Program-made: the position numbers and the translations under genes
Shown: positions 26,941-36,900 of the stretch, piece by piece
Numbering within the stretch: the stretch's first letter is position 1
Layout: every line of letters starts with the position of its first letter
The notes under the pieces: generated by a model
Seen by the model: only the letters and a program-made list of their open reading frames with translations
What the model was told of the DNA's origin: nothing
Database searches by the model: none
From: Anaerovibrio lipolyticus
Lineage (GTDB): Bacteria > Bacillota > Negativicutes > Selenomonadales > Selenomonadaceae
Direction: 5' to 3'
Length of the DNA: 64,000 bases
Assembly: GCF_021531495.1 (NCBI RefSeq)
Contig: NZ_JADYTY010000004.1
Coordinates: 1-64,000 of the forward strand

Positions 26941-28896
26941 ATGGCAAAGACAACCCATGAATTTCAGGCAGAAACTAAGGAACTGCTGAATCTCATGATT
27001 CACAGCATTTATACCAATCACGAGATATTCCTGCGGGAGTTGATTTCCAATGCTTCCGATGCTATTGACAAGCTGCATTTTGCTTCTCTTCAGAACAGAG
27101 ATATTCTGGAGGGCAATGAGGACTATGAGATTTTCCTGGTACCGGATAAGGACAGCCACACTCTGACTATTTCTGATAATGGTCTGGGCATGACCAAGGA
27201 AGAAGTAATTGAGAATCTTGGTACTATTGCCAAATCCGGCACCAAGGCATTTTTGGAGCAGCTCCAGAAAGCCAAGGAGGATAATGCAGAGATTACCGAT
27301 AAGGAATTGATTGGTCAGTTTGGTGTAGGCTTCTATTCTGCTTTCATGGTAGCAGAAAAGGTTACTGTTGTTACCCGCAAGGCTGGTGAGACTGCTGCTG
27401 TGCGTTGGGAGTCCACTGGTGATGGTTCCTATACTATTGAGGAGTGCGAGAAGGAAGGTCGCGGCACCAATATTACCATTACTCTGGGCAAGGAGTTCTA
27501 TGGTGATGAGGCAGAGGAGAACTTCCTTGATACCTGGAATCTCCAGAATTTGGTAAAGAAGTATTCCGATTATGTCCGCTATCCAATCAAGATGAATATT
27601 GAGACTCAGGAAACTCCTAGAGATGACGAGGGCAAGCCTATTGAGGGTGCGGAGCCTATTACCAAGGTAGAGATTAAGACTCTTAACTCCATGCAGCCTT
27701 TGTGGACCAAGAACAAGAATGATATTAAGGACGAGGAATACAAGGAATTTATCAAGAATCAGTTCCATGAGTGGGAAGAGCCTATGGAGGTTTTCCACAA
27801 CAAGGCTGAGGGTAATGTAGAATATACCTCCTTGCTGTACATTCCAGCTAAGGCACCATTTAACCTGTATCATGCAGATTATGAGCCAGGGCTGCAGCTT
27901 TATTCCCGCCATGTATTCATTATGGATAAATGCAAGGATTTGCTGCCAAATTATCTGGGCTTTGTAAAGGGCCTGGTAGATTCTCCAGATTTATCCTTGA
28001 ATATTTCCCGTGAGCTTTTGCAGCAGAGCCGCGAGCTGAAAACCATTGGCAAGAATCTGGAAAAGACCATTCTCAAGAGTCTGGAGCGTATGCTAAAGAA
28101 TGACCGTGAGAAATATGAGAAGTTCTGGGCAGAATATGGCAAATCCTTGAAGATTGGTATTTACAACAGCATGTATACTGGCAGCAGTGTGGTAGACAAG
28201 CTGAAGGAGCTGCTGCTCTTTGCTTCTTCCAAGGATGGTAAGCAAATCTCCCTGAAAGAGTATGTAGGCCGTATGGCAGAGGGCCAGAAGAAAATCTACT
28301 ATGCTACTGGTACTGACAGAAATACTATTGAGAAATTGCCTCAGATGGAGCTGTTGAGAGACAAGGGCTTGGAGGTTCTCTATCTGCTGGATCCTGTCGA
28401 TGAATTTGCGATTGAAACCATTCGCAAATATGATGACAAGGAGTTCCAGTCCATTAGCCGTGGTGATTTGGATTTGGATGATGCTGAATCCAAGGAGGTT
28501 AAGAAGGAAGCTGAGGAAATTGCCAAGACCAACGATCAGCTGGTTAAGGATATTAAGGAAGCTTTGGGGGACAAGGTATCCGAGGTTAAAATCAGTTCCC
28601 GCTTGAAGTCCAGCGCTGTATGCTTGGTTGCAGATGCTATGGGGCCAAGCCTTTCTATGGAGCATACCTTTGCTAGCATGGACAATCCAATGTTCAAGGC
28701 TAAGAGGATTTTGGAGCTGAATCCAAAGCATGACCTCTTTGCCAAGCTGCAGATTCTCCATGCCAATGGCAAGGACAATGCAGAGTTCAAGGATTATTGC
28801 GATTTGCTGTACACTCAGGCTTTGATTATCGAAGGAATTATGCCTGAGAACCCAGTAGATTTTGCCGACAAGGTTGCCAAGTTAATGGCTAAATAA
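26941..28896 (+). CDS. htpG: Hsp90-family chaperone HtpG
   Basis: The 651-residue cytoplasmic chaperone has the GHKL ATPase motifs ELISNASDAIDKL (ATP/Mg-binding Asn), ISDNGLGMT and GQFGVGFYSAFMV, followed by the middle domain (LYIPAKAPFNLY; catalytic-loop segment NISRELLQQS) and a dimerisation end. Length is normal for HtpG. AAAGGAG precedes ATG. A CIRCE operator lies 42 bases upstream, so expression should rise on heat or protein damage through HrcA release. The single-gene transcript ends at a terminator. Confidence 0.97.
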   Translation: MAKTTHEFQAETKELLNLMIHSIYTNHEIFLRELISNASDAIDKLHFASLQNRDILEGNEDYEIFLVPDKDSHTLTISDNGLGMTKEEVIENLGTIAKSGTKAFLEQLQKAKEDNAEITDKELIGQFGVGFYSAFMVAEKVTVVTRKAGETAAVRWESTGDGSYTIEECEKEGRGTNITITLGKEFYGDEAEENFLDTWNLQNLVKKYSDYVRYPIKMNIETQETPRDDEGKPIEGAEPITKVEIKTLNSMQPLWTKNKNDIKDEEYKEFIKNQFHEWEEPMEVFHNKAEGNVEYTSLLYIPAKAPFNLYHADYEPGLQLYSRHVFIMDKCKDLLPNYLGFVKGLVDSPDLSLNISRELLQQSRELKTIGKNLEKTILKSLERMLKNDREKYEKFWAEYGKSLKIGIYNSMYTGSSVVDKLKELLLFASSKDGKQISLKEYVGRMAEGQKKIYYATGTDRNTIEKLPQMELLRDKGLEVLYLLDPVDEFAIETIRKYDDKEFQSISRGDLDLDDAESKEVKKEAEEIAKTNDQLVKDIKEALGDKVSEVKISSRLKSSAVCLVADAMGPSLSMEHTFASMDNPMFKAKRILELNPKHDLFAKLQILHANGKDNAEFKDYCDLLYTQALIIEGIMPENPVDFADKVAKLMAK

Positions 28897-28930
28897 GTTT
28901 ATAGGGTGTTGGATTAAAAGCCAGCGTAAG

Positions 28931-28981
28931 AAAAGGGACTGTGCCTTTGCTATGTCAAGCAAGAGGTATAGTCCCTTTTAT
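28931..28981. terminator. Bidirectional terminator between htpG and the AraC gene
   Basis: AAAAGGGACTGTGCCT (28931-28946) pairs with AGGTATAGTCCCTTTT (28964-28979), with an A tract on the left and T tract on the right, so it can end both converging transcripts. Confidence 0.88.
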
Positions 28982-28986
28982 ATTTA

Positions 28987-29871
28987 TTACGAGTCTAAGC
29001 TTACAGCTGAATTGCTGCGAAATTCGGTGGGGGTAATGCCAAAACTGCGCTTAAATTCTCTGGAAAAAGAGGAATAATCCTTGAAACCGCATTGGAAGCA
29101 AAGCTGGGTAATAGGCAGCTCTGTAGTAGTAAGCAGTCTTTTGGCCAATAGAAGCCGTTTGCTGTTGATATATTGATGAATACTGCAGCCTGTATCAGCC
29201 TTAAATTTCCGCATCATATAGAAGCGGCTGGTAAAGGATTTTTCTGCCAAAAGGTCAATGGTCAAATCCTCCGCCAGATGCTCATTAATATATTGAAGCA
29301 GCTGCTGAATGCGGGGATCATAGGTGATTTCTGTCAGATTTTCCAATTCTTTGTCCAGAATGGCCCGATTAATAAGAATCATTAGCTCCGTAAATAATAC
29401 CTGGGTATATAGCTCGTTGGCAAAGTCCTGCTGTTGACTAACCCTTTCCAATTTGTCCATATGAAAAAGCAGGTCGTGACTACGGCCGGCAGGGGCATGC
29501 ATAACGCTGTCCATATGTTGGGATTTGTCAAAGCATTGTTCCAGAGGATATTTGCCCTGTCCCAGCTTTTGCAGGTAAAGGGGAGAAATATAGACTACAA
29601 TACGCTGGTAGGTTTTGTCAGGATAGGTTACAGGCTTGTGAATTTCTCCTGCCCTGACAAAGAGAATATCTCTGGCGGTGAGAGGATAGGTTTTGCCCTC
29701 AATAATATAGGCAGCCTCTCCTTTGAGAAAAAAGATTATTTTGTGAAAATCATGATAGTGAAAGGGAATATCCTCCATAGAGGAATCCTGCAACCGAAAA
29801 ATTCGGAAGCCTTGATGAAGATATCCCTTTTTGTCATATGCTTGTATTTTGTTTTCAGAATCATTAGCCAT
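28987..29871 (-). CDS. AraC-family transcriptional regulator with cupin sensor
   Basis: The 294-residue protein has an N-terminal cupin fold (IPFHYHDFHKIIFFLKGEA, then FVRAGEIHKPVTYP) and a C-terminal double helix-turn-helix of the AraC type from about residue 190 (LAEKSFTSRFYMMRKFK and CGFKDYSSFSREFKRSFG). Such proteins usually activate a nearby sugar or envelope gene on binding a small molecule. It is transcribed away from the DapF-like gene at 30084; the 212 bases between contain a TATAAT at 29995 facing that gene. Its target and ligand are unknown. A GGGAAAGG ribosome site precedes the ATG on the minus strand. Confidence 0.9.
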   Translation of the reverse strand: MANDSENKIQAYDKKGYLHQGFRIFRLQDSSMEDIPFHYHDFHKIIFFLKGEAAYIIEGKTYPLTARDILFVRAGEIHKPVTYPDKTYQRIVVYISPLYLQKLGQGKYPLEQCFDKSQHMDSVMHAPAGRSHDLLFHMDKLERVSQQQDFANELYTQVLFTELMILINRAILDKELENLTEITYDPRIQQLLQYINEHLAEDLTIDLLAEKSFTSRFYMMRKFKADTGCSIHQYINSKRLLLAKRLLTTTELPITQLCFQCGFKDYSSFSREFKRSFGITPTEFRSNSAVSLDS

Positions 29872-30083
29872 AATATTGTGCCTTTCCCTGTTAGAATAGA
29901 AAATTTGGTATTTCTTATTTAGATAAATTTATTATACAGCATTTTTTGCAATGTAAACAGCATTATTTTTATATTATGTGTAAAATATGCCTGCTATAAT
30001 AAAGCCAGAGTTGAGAGATATGGAGCAAGGAAATAAATCCTGGTCATAATAGATAATACAAGAGATTCAAGGGGGAGAGCATC

Positions 30084-30422
30084 ATGCTGAAAGCTGATAT
30101 TTATAATTATAACAAGGTTGAATATATTGTTATTGACACCGCCATGATTACCATTGAAAATAAGGGTTTGGCTGCCTTGGCCAGCTATCGTCATGGTGTA
30201 GGTGCTGATCGTATTTTGCTGGTGGACAAGTCCTTGGAGCAGATTATTGCTGCCGTAGATGGTCAGGGCAGCTATCAGCTTCTCTCTGTTGATGATTATC
30301 AGGTAGCTAATGCGGCTATGGGCAAGGACGCAGCAGAGGGGATGCACTACACTGAGTTGCATGTTACCGAGTATTTCCTTCAGAAGCTTCTGCCAGTACA
30401 GCAGTTGCAGATTGCTGGCTGA
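30084..30422 (+). CDS. Small protein resembling the amino-terminal part of diaminopimelate epimerase
   Basis: The 112-residue protein carries KVEYIVIDT (11-19) and RHGVGADRILLV (36-47). These align by eye with the GNDF-VVID and RHFGIGADGLLLV segments near the start of DapF. The next DapF landmark, the NCGNGxR segment with the first catalytic cysteine, is absent, and there are no cysteines at all. The second half of DapF is missing. Real epimerase activity is therefore excluded; a structural, regulatory or decayed role is possible. GGGGGAG precedes ATG, and a terminator follows, so it looks like an intact expressed gene. Divergent from an AraC regulator. Confidence 0.6.
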   Translation: MLKADIYNYNKVEYIVIDTAMITIENKGLAALASYRHGVGADRILLVDKSLEQIIAAVDGQGSYQLLSVDDYQVANAAMGKDAAEGMHYTELHVTEYFLQKLLPVQQLQIAG

Positions 30423-30499
30423 TAAGATTAAATATATGTGCTATATACCTGTCAGTTCCAACTGGAGCTTAGAACTGGCAAAATTGTATAACTGACGCA

Positions 30500-30534
30500 G
30501 GGGGCTGTCACATTCTATGTGGCAGTCCCTTTTG
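30500..30534 (+). terminator. Terminator
   Basis: GGGGCTGTCACAT and ATGTGGCAGTCCC form the stem with a short loop, followed by TTTT. A smaller CAGTTC/GAACTG hairpin lies just upstream (30453-30476). Confidence 0.8.
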
Positions 30535-30649
30535 CCTGTCTGGAAAGTGATAAATACAGACAGATTGGTGGAGGAGTTTTGTATATTGAATATTTTGGGG
30601 TAGTATGATATTATAATCTGGCAAAAGTAGATTCGGGGGGGGAAATGGT

Positions 30650-31696
30650 ATGCTTATAAAAAAATTAAGAAATTATCTCGAACCATTATTGATTTTGACA
30701 TTGAGCATTTTGATATTTTCAACTATCTATAATATTTATCTATTGCAGGGTACAGCCAGGGTAGTAAATTATACTGGCTTGGTACGGGGAGCCACTCAGC
30801 GAGTGGTTAAACTGGAGATAGTAGGTTCTCCCAATGATAGATTGATAGAAAACCTGGATGATATATTGGCTGGACTGCAAAATGGCGGGGGCAAGTATGA
30901 GCTGGTTCAATTGGATGATGTAAAATATCGGAATGATTTGACAGAGTTGGCAAATTATTGGCAGGAGCTAAAACAGGAAATTGCTAAAAGTCGGGAAGGG
31001 CATTATACCAATACCAAGTTGCTGCCTATTAGTGAAAACTATTTCATCTTGGCAGACCAGGTGGTAAGCGATGCCGAAGTGTACAGTCAGAAAATAGCCG
31101 ATAGATTACAGCTTTTAGAATTATGTATGATTGTCAATGTGGTGATATTGCTGATTATTTTGGCAATTTATCATTTGCAGTCCAGACGGATGCAAAGTAA
31201 ATATAAAAAACTTTCGGCTACGGCATATGTGGATGTTCAAACAGGGCTGGCCAACAAAAGCAGCTGTGAAAAGAAATTGCAGGATCAGCAATGGCTGGAC
31301 AAGCATGTGGGATTTCTCATGTTTGATATGAATAATCTAAAGCAGGTTAATGATTCTTTAGGTCATGCTGCCGGAGATAGCATGATTTCTAATTTTGCCA
31401 GAATGCTGAGATTGTCAGTGCCGGACAATCAATTTATTGGTCGCTTTGGTGGGGATGAATTTATCGTGATTCTATCTGATTCGGAAGTTTCAGACATGAA
31501 TAAAATAATTGCTACATTAAATGAAAATATTAGGGCCTTTAACCAGGGCAGCAATTCTATTCAAATCAGCTATGCTGTGGGAAAAGCACATACCTCATGC
31601 TATGTGGGAAATGTAACTATGAAGGTGTTGTTTGAAAGAGCTGATTATGATATGTATCAGAATAAATTAGCTGTTAAAAACAGGGGAAGACGTTAG
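30650..31696 (+). CDS. Membrane-bound diguanylate cyclase (GGDEF)
   Basis: The 348-residue protein has transmembrane helix 1 (about 13-32), a periplasmic sensor of about 130 residues resembling a four-helix or nitrate/type-IV-pili-like domain, transmembrane helix 2 (about 160-182), and a GGDEF domain. FGGDEF at 266-271 is intact, with DMNNLKQVND upstream, so it should make cyclic di-GMP from two GTP. The inhibitory RxxD site is not present: SVPD stands there, so product inhibition is probably weak. No EAL domain follows. The ribosome site is GGGGGG before ATG. It is followed after 20 bases by a YitT-type gene. Confidence 0.9.
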   Translation: MLIKKLRNYLEPLLILTLSILIFSTIYNIYLLQGTARVVNYTGLVRGATQRVVKLEIVGSPNDRLIENLDDILAGLQNGGGKYELVQLDDVKYRNDLTELANYWQELKQEIAKSREGHYTNTKLLPISENYFILADQVVSDAEVYSQKIADRLQLLELCMIVNVVILLIILAIYHLQSRRMQSKYKKLSATAYVDVQTGLANKSSCEKKLQDQQWLDKHVGFLMFDMNNLKQVNDSLGHAAGDSMISNFARMLRLSVPDNQFIGRFGGDEFIVILSDSEVSDMNKIIATLNENIRAFNQGSNSIQISYAVGKAHTSCYVGNVTMKVLFERADYDMYQNKLAVKNRGRR

Positions 31697-31716
31697 GGGA
31701 ATAAATAGGAGATATT

Positions 31717-32631
31717 ATGATTCGCAAGAGAAGTCTTGAACACAAATTAAAGCAGTATGCAGGAGTTAGTCTGGGATGTTTAATAGCCAGTTGCTCCATT
31801 AATCTTTTTTTGGTACCATCTCATTTGTTGACTGGTGGTGCCACAGGTATTGCCATTATCTTTTACTATTTGGCTGGTTTGCCAATAGGTTTGCAGACCT
31901 TTCTTTACAATATACCTTTGCTGATAGCAGCCTGGAAGCTAATGGGGCGGGAATATACCATAGATATTATTATCGGCACGGCTATTTTTTCTTTCTGTCT
32001 GGATGCTACCAGATTTCTTAATGCCTATGCCCCTTTGGATGATGTTATGCTGGCGGCGATTTTTGGCGGTGTATTTAACGGTATAGGCTATGGCATTGTT
32101 TTCCGTATGGATGGCAGTACCGGTGGCTTCGATATTATTGGAGCTATTGTGAAGAAATTCTATGCCTTACATATGGGGGGCGTAATTTTTGCCTTTAACT
32201 GCATGATTATGGTGGTGGCAGGTTTTCTCTTTGGCGTTGCCCCAGCTATGTTTACATTGATTATGATGTTTATTAATGCTACGGTAACAGACAAGGTAAT
32301 AGCAGGCTTTAACAGCCGTAAGGCGGTGTTGATTGTCTCTGAAAAAGCAGAGCAGATTGCGGAGGATATTATTTTGGAGCTGGGACGAGGTGTTACCTTT
32401 CTCCACGGTCAGGGGGCCTTTACTCATAAGGAAAGGGATGTGGTTTTCGTAGCGGTTACACTAACCCAGGTAGCAAAAATCAAATTTATCACCAATGATA
32501 TAGATCCCAATGCCTTTATGATTATTATGTCAGCCAGCGAGGTTATGGGGAAGGGCTTTAGCAAGCCAAAGGCCCCTGCTGTTAAGGAAGTTATTCATGA
32601 GGCAGATAAGGTTGAATACAAGGTAGTATAG
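31717..32631 (+). CDS. YitT-family membrane protein
   Basis: The 304-residue protein has about five or six transmembrane helices in its first 200 residues (the YitT/DUF161 domain, with FLVPSHLLTGGATGIAII and GIVFRMDGSTGGFDI) and a C-terminal soluble DUF2179 domain (RGVTFLHGQGAFTHKERDV) that probably binds a ligand. The family is common in Firmicutes; transport function is suspected but unproven. GGAGATATT lies before ATG. It follows the diguanylate cyclase closely, perhaps in one transcript. Confidence 0.9.
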   Translation: MIRKRSLEHKLKQYAGVSLGCLIASCSINLFLVPSHLLTGGATGIAIIFYYLAGLPIGLQTFLYNIPLLIAAWKLMGREYTIDIIIGTAIFSFCLDATRFLNAYAPLDDVMLAAIFGGVFNGIGYGIVFRMDGSTGGFDIIGAIVKKFYALHMGGVIFAFNCMIMVVAGFLFGVAPAMFTLIMMFINATVTDKVIAGFNSRKAVLIVSEKAEQIAEDIILELGRGVTFLHGQGAFTHKERDVVFVAVTLTQVAKIKFITNDIDPNAFMIIMSASEVMGKGFSKPKAPAVKEVIHEADKVEYKVV

Positions 32632-32675
32632 GGTTTATAATATACTTAGCTTTAAAAATATAGGAAGTGTTGATT

Positions 32676-33527
32676 ATGATAGATTTACATGTACATTCCA
32701 CCGTTTCTGACGGAAGCTATACTCCGGCGGGATTGGCAGTATTGGCCAAGGAATCCGGCGTAGAGGCCTTTGCTTTAACTGACCATGATTCCATTGCTGG
32801 CACCGATGAAGCAGCAGCCGAGGCTGTCAAGCAGGGAGTAGATTTTATTAATGGTATGGAAATGAGCCTCTCCTATCAGGGCCACAAGATTCATGTGGTT
32901 TGCCTAGGTTTTGACCGTCAGAATCCAGAATTTCAGAAGCTGTACAAGAAGGTTCGCTATATCAAGGAGGACTCTATGGCTGATGTGGTGGAGGCTATTG
33001 GCCGTAAGGGCATTGATATAGATATGGAAATGGTACGGCAGTATGCCTCTGTACATTTGGATAGATATGCTATTATGCGCACCATTGTGAATATGCATCT
33101 TTTTGACAGCATACAGTATATCTGGGATACCTATCTGAACCCTGCTGTATTGGAAGTAGGCGTAGGAGATGATGTATCAGCTCAGGAAGCTCTGCCGATT
33201 ATTCGTCAGGCTGGTGGTGTAACCTCTTTGGCTCATTTCCACAAACAAATTGGTCTAAAGGGACAGAGCAGGGCTGAACAGGAGGACTCTATTAAGGAAT
33301 TGTTGGATTTTGGCCTGTGTGGTATGGAGCAGTACTATCCTAATTATACTGAGGAGGATAAGGCTTTTGCTCTCCATATGATTGAAAAGTATCACATGCT
33401 GCCTACGGGGGGAACTGATTTTCATGGCGCCAATAGAGCAGATATTATGTTAGGCACAGGCTATCATCATAATATGAATACCCCTTATGCATTTTTTGAG
33501 CATATCCGTCAGACTTGTGGCAGATAA
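32676..33527 (+). CDS. PHP-domain metal-dependent phosphoesterase
   Basis: The 283-residue protein has the PHP signatures MIDLHVHSTVSDGS, LTDHDSIAGT, NGMEMSLSY and a late GGTDFHGANR, supplying metal-binding His and Asp residues. Relatives of this size (YciV/TrpH type) remove phosphate from 3',5'-bisphosphonucleosides or trim RNA 5' ends; the exact substrate cannot be told. The start is ATG 32676 after AGGAAG; in-frame GTG and TTG codons just upstream sit too close to the ribosome site. Confidence 0.9.
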   Translation: MIDLHVHSTVSDGSYTPAGLAVLAKESGVEAFALTDHDSIAGTDEAAAEAVKQGVDFINGMEMSLSYQGHKIHVVCLGFDRQNPEFQKLYKKVRYIKEDSMADVVEAIGRKGIDIDMEMVRQYASVHLDRYAIMRTIVNMHLFDSIQYIWDTYLNPAVLEVGVGDDVSAQEALPIIRQAGGVTSLAHFHKQIGLKGQSRAEQEDSIKELLDFGLCGMEQYYPNYTEEDKAFALHMIEKYHMLPTGGTDFHGANRADIMLGTGYHHNMNTPYAFFEHIRQTCGR

Positions 33528-33668
33528 TTTTTCTTTTTGTTAAGGTAAAATATGCTGGCATAGAGATACAATCGGGGAATTAGCAACGAAGACTTTCATA
33601 TTATTTTCATAAAGAAAGTATAAGATAAATAGTAATTAATAAGTGCTATTATTTAGGAGGGGATTTTT

Positions 33669-33827
33669 ATGAAAACTTATGTATGCGACGTATGTGGTTG
33701 GGTTTATGATGAGGCAGCTGGTGATCCAGATAACGGTATTGCGCCAGGCACCAAGTTTGAGGATTTGCCAGAGGATTTTGTCTGCCCACTGTGTGGTGTA
33801 GGCAAGGATCAGTTCTCTGAGCAGTAA
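33669..33827 (+). CDS. Rubredoxin
   Basis: This 52-residue protein is too short for ordinary ORF lists. It reads [19 protein letters not shown] and continues to [17 protein letters not shown]. The two CxxC pairs (CDVC and CPLC) bind a single iron, and the aromatic residues around them (Y, W, Y, F) are those of rubredoxin. Rubredoxins carry single electrons in anaerobes, often to oxygen- or superoxide-detoxifying enzymes; no partner gene is adjacent. AGGAGGGG lies upstream of ATG, and a strong terminator follows, so it is probably a single-gene transcript. Confidence 0.96.
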   Translation: MKTYVCDVCGWVYDEAAGDPDNGIAPGTKFEDLPEDFVCPLCGVGKDQFSEQ

Positions 33828-33847
33828 GCCGTAAATAGCAAGTTAAT

Positions 33848-33905
33848 AAAAAAGAGGCTGTTCCATTTGTGATTTGATTGTCACAAGTGGAACAGCCTCT
33901 TTTAT
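33848..33905. terminator. Bidirectional terminator
   Basis: AAAAGAGGCTGTTCCA pairs with TGGAACAGCCTCTTTT, A-rich on the left and T-rich on the right. It serves the rubredoxin gene and the converging RND operon. Confidence 0.93.
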
Positions 33906-33912
33906 TTGTATT

Positions 33913-36900
33913 TTAATGGATTTTGTAGGTTACAGCATACATAACTGGCAGTACCAGTAGTGTAAGAATAGTTGCAATCAGCAGACCGCTGGCAATAGCT
34001 ACCGCCATTGGTCCCCAGAAGCTGCTGGTCATCAAGGGCAGCATGCCTAGAATAGCTGCGGCCGCTGTCAGCATAATGGGACGGAAGCGCAGTACAGCCG
34101 AATCTACAATGGCATCTCTAGGAGCTTCTCCAGCTTCTATATGCTTCTGTATCTGGTCAATTAGAATAATAGAGTTGCGGATAATCATACCACTAAGCGC
34201 CATAACACCAAGAATAGCTACAAAGCCCATAGCCTGATTGAGAAGCAGCATACCTGCCACCACGCCGATAAGTCCCAAGGGAGCTGTCAACAGGGTAAGT
34301 ATCATATCCTTGCCATTGCGGAGCTGGAACATCAGGAGAGTCATGATGATAAAAATCATGGCTGGAATAGGTATAAGCAGGTATTTCATAGAATCCTCAC
34401 TGTCCTCTAGAGAACCACCTACGGTAATTTTGTAGCCAAAGGGCAGTTCATCCCGAATATCCTTTACTGCATCATAGGCTTTCTGGGTGGCATCGTTGGC
34501 GGTACCTTCCTTGATATTGGCCTGTACCGTAATGGTAGGCTGCATATTTTTGCGCTTAATTAAGCTGTCCTCAGCCTCATAGGAGATTTTGGCCAGCTGT
34601 TCTAAAGGTACATAGCCACCAGCAGAGTAAACAGGCAGATTCTTTATCTGGGACAAATCCTGTCTGTCTGTATCCGCCAATCTTAGCTGAATATCAATGG
34701 TTCTATCCCCAGAGTAAAGCTGGGCGGCAGAAGCACCCGAAACTTCTGTATAAACTGTCTGAGCTACAGCCTGAGGAGAAAGCCCCAGTGCTCTAAGTTT
34801 GGCCTGGTCAAATTCCAGATGGAGAACCTTGGACTTTTCATTCCAGTCCATATTTATATCAGTATTATTAGGATCCTGAGCAACTCTATCAGCCACCTGA
34901 GAGGCAATATCCCTTACCTTATCCTTATCATAGCCGGAAACCAGCAGCATAATAGGATAGGGGGCTGGTGGGCCGGTCTGGATTACGGAAATATTGGTTT
35001 TTACCTCTGGGATATTTTCGGCTAAATAATCCCTAAGTTTGGCTGTAAGAGCATCACGATTGTTTGCATCCTTGGCCACAATGACAAACTGAGATAGATT
35101 GTCTGTAGGCAGTTTTGGATCTACAGTTAGTACAAAGCGAGGAGCACCTTCACCTACATAATAGGTATAGTTTTCGATTTCCTCAGAGTTTTCATCCAGG
35201 AATTGGGCAAAACGGCTGGCTGCCTGGCCTGAAGCTTTTAGGGAGGAGCCTTCTGGCAATTCCATATCAATGATAATCTCTGGCCGGATAGATGGCGGGA
35301 AAAATTCCTGCTTTATCATACCCATCATGGCAATGGATAGGGCAAACAAGCCAGCAGTGGTGGCCAGTACGATTTTTCTATGCTCCAGGAACCAGTTTAG
35401 CAGGCCACGGAAAGCCAGATAGAAACGGCTTTGATACATTTCACCTTCATCTGCCTTGGCAGCAGGCTTTATGAGATAGTAGCCAAATAAAGGTGCAATC
35501 ATGACGGAGACAATCCAGGAAATAACCAGCGCCATACCAATAACTGGGAAAAGGGAGCTGCAGAATTCAGCCGCCATACCCTTGGAGAAGCTAACTGGTA
35601 TAAAGCCGGCACAGGTAATCAAAGTACCTGTAAGCATAGGCTTGGCTGTGGCTCGGAAGGCGTGGCAGGCAGCATCAAAGCGGCTATGTCCTCTTTCTAG
35701 TTGGACGCTCATCTGCTCCACCGCAATAATGGCATCATCTACCAAAAGTCCCAAGGAAATAATCAAAGCACCCAGGGAAACCTTGTGCAAATCAATACCG
35801 AAAATATACATACCGCAGAATACAGCGGCCAGCACCAAAGGAATACAGCCAGCTACCACCATGCCGGTACGAAGGCCAAGACTTAGGAAGCTAACGGCCA
35901 AAACGATAATAACCGCCTCTCGCAGGGTGCTGACGAAATCATCAATAGATTCTTCTACCACCTTTGGCTGGTCAGATACCTGATGAATTTCCAGACCAGC
36001 AGTCATTTCGGACTGAATATTGGTCATGGCAGTCTTTAGTTCATTACCTAGAGTAATAATATTGCCACCGTCCTCCATAGAAACGGCAATACCTACTGCT
36101 GGCTGGCCATTGTAGTACATGGCTGTATCTCCAGGCTCTGCATAGCGGCGCTCTACAGTGGCAATATCTCCTAGATAAAAGGTTTTGCCATTAGCCTGAA
36201 TAGGCGTGTTTTTGACAGCATTTTCATCATCAAAGATACCGCTGTAGCGAAGATATACGTTGTCAGTGCTGGTTTCAATCATGCCAGAAGGAGTCATTTC
36301 ATTTTGACTCTTAAGAGCATTGGCTAGCACAGTGGGGCTGATGCCTAGCTCAGCCAGCTTGGCACTTTCGATTTCTACATAAACCTTTTCGGTCTGTACC
36401 CCCAGCAGCTTAACCTTTTGTACCTTGTCAATGGTGGCTAGCTGACGGCGAATTTTTTCTGCAGCCTGTCTTAGCTCCTCCATGGAATAGCCATCACCAG
36501 TGATGGCATAGACGGAACCAAAAACATCGTCAAACCTATCATTGTAATATGGGCCATAGACACCGGAGGGCAGCTCAGACTGCACATCATTGCCAAAGCC
36601 TCGGACATCCCGCCAGGTATCTCGGATAGTGGATCTGTCCACATCGTCCCGCAAGGTGACATAGACTACACTGGTACCAGCTCTGGTATTGCTGGTGATT
36701 TCCTTGACACCGGGAATATCCCGAAATTTGGATTCCAGCTTGTCTGTTACCTGCTGTTCCATCTGGTCAGCAGAAGCCCCAGGCCAGGCAGCAGTAACTA
36801 CCATCTGATTGATGGTAAAGTTAGGATCCTCCATGCGGCCTAGCTTAAAGTAGAAGAATATGCCGCCAATGGCAGTGACGATAATAAAATACCAGACTAG

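Noticed and set aside
26872-27912. A 346-codon minus-strand frame opposite htpG
   Set aside because: Shadow of htpG, covering its CIRCE operator.
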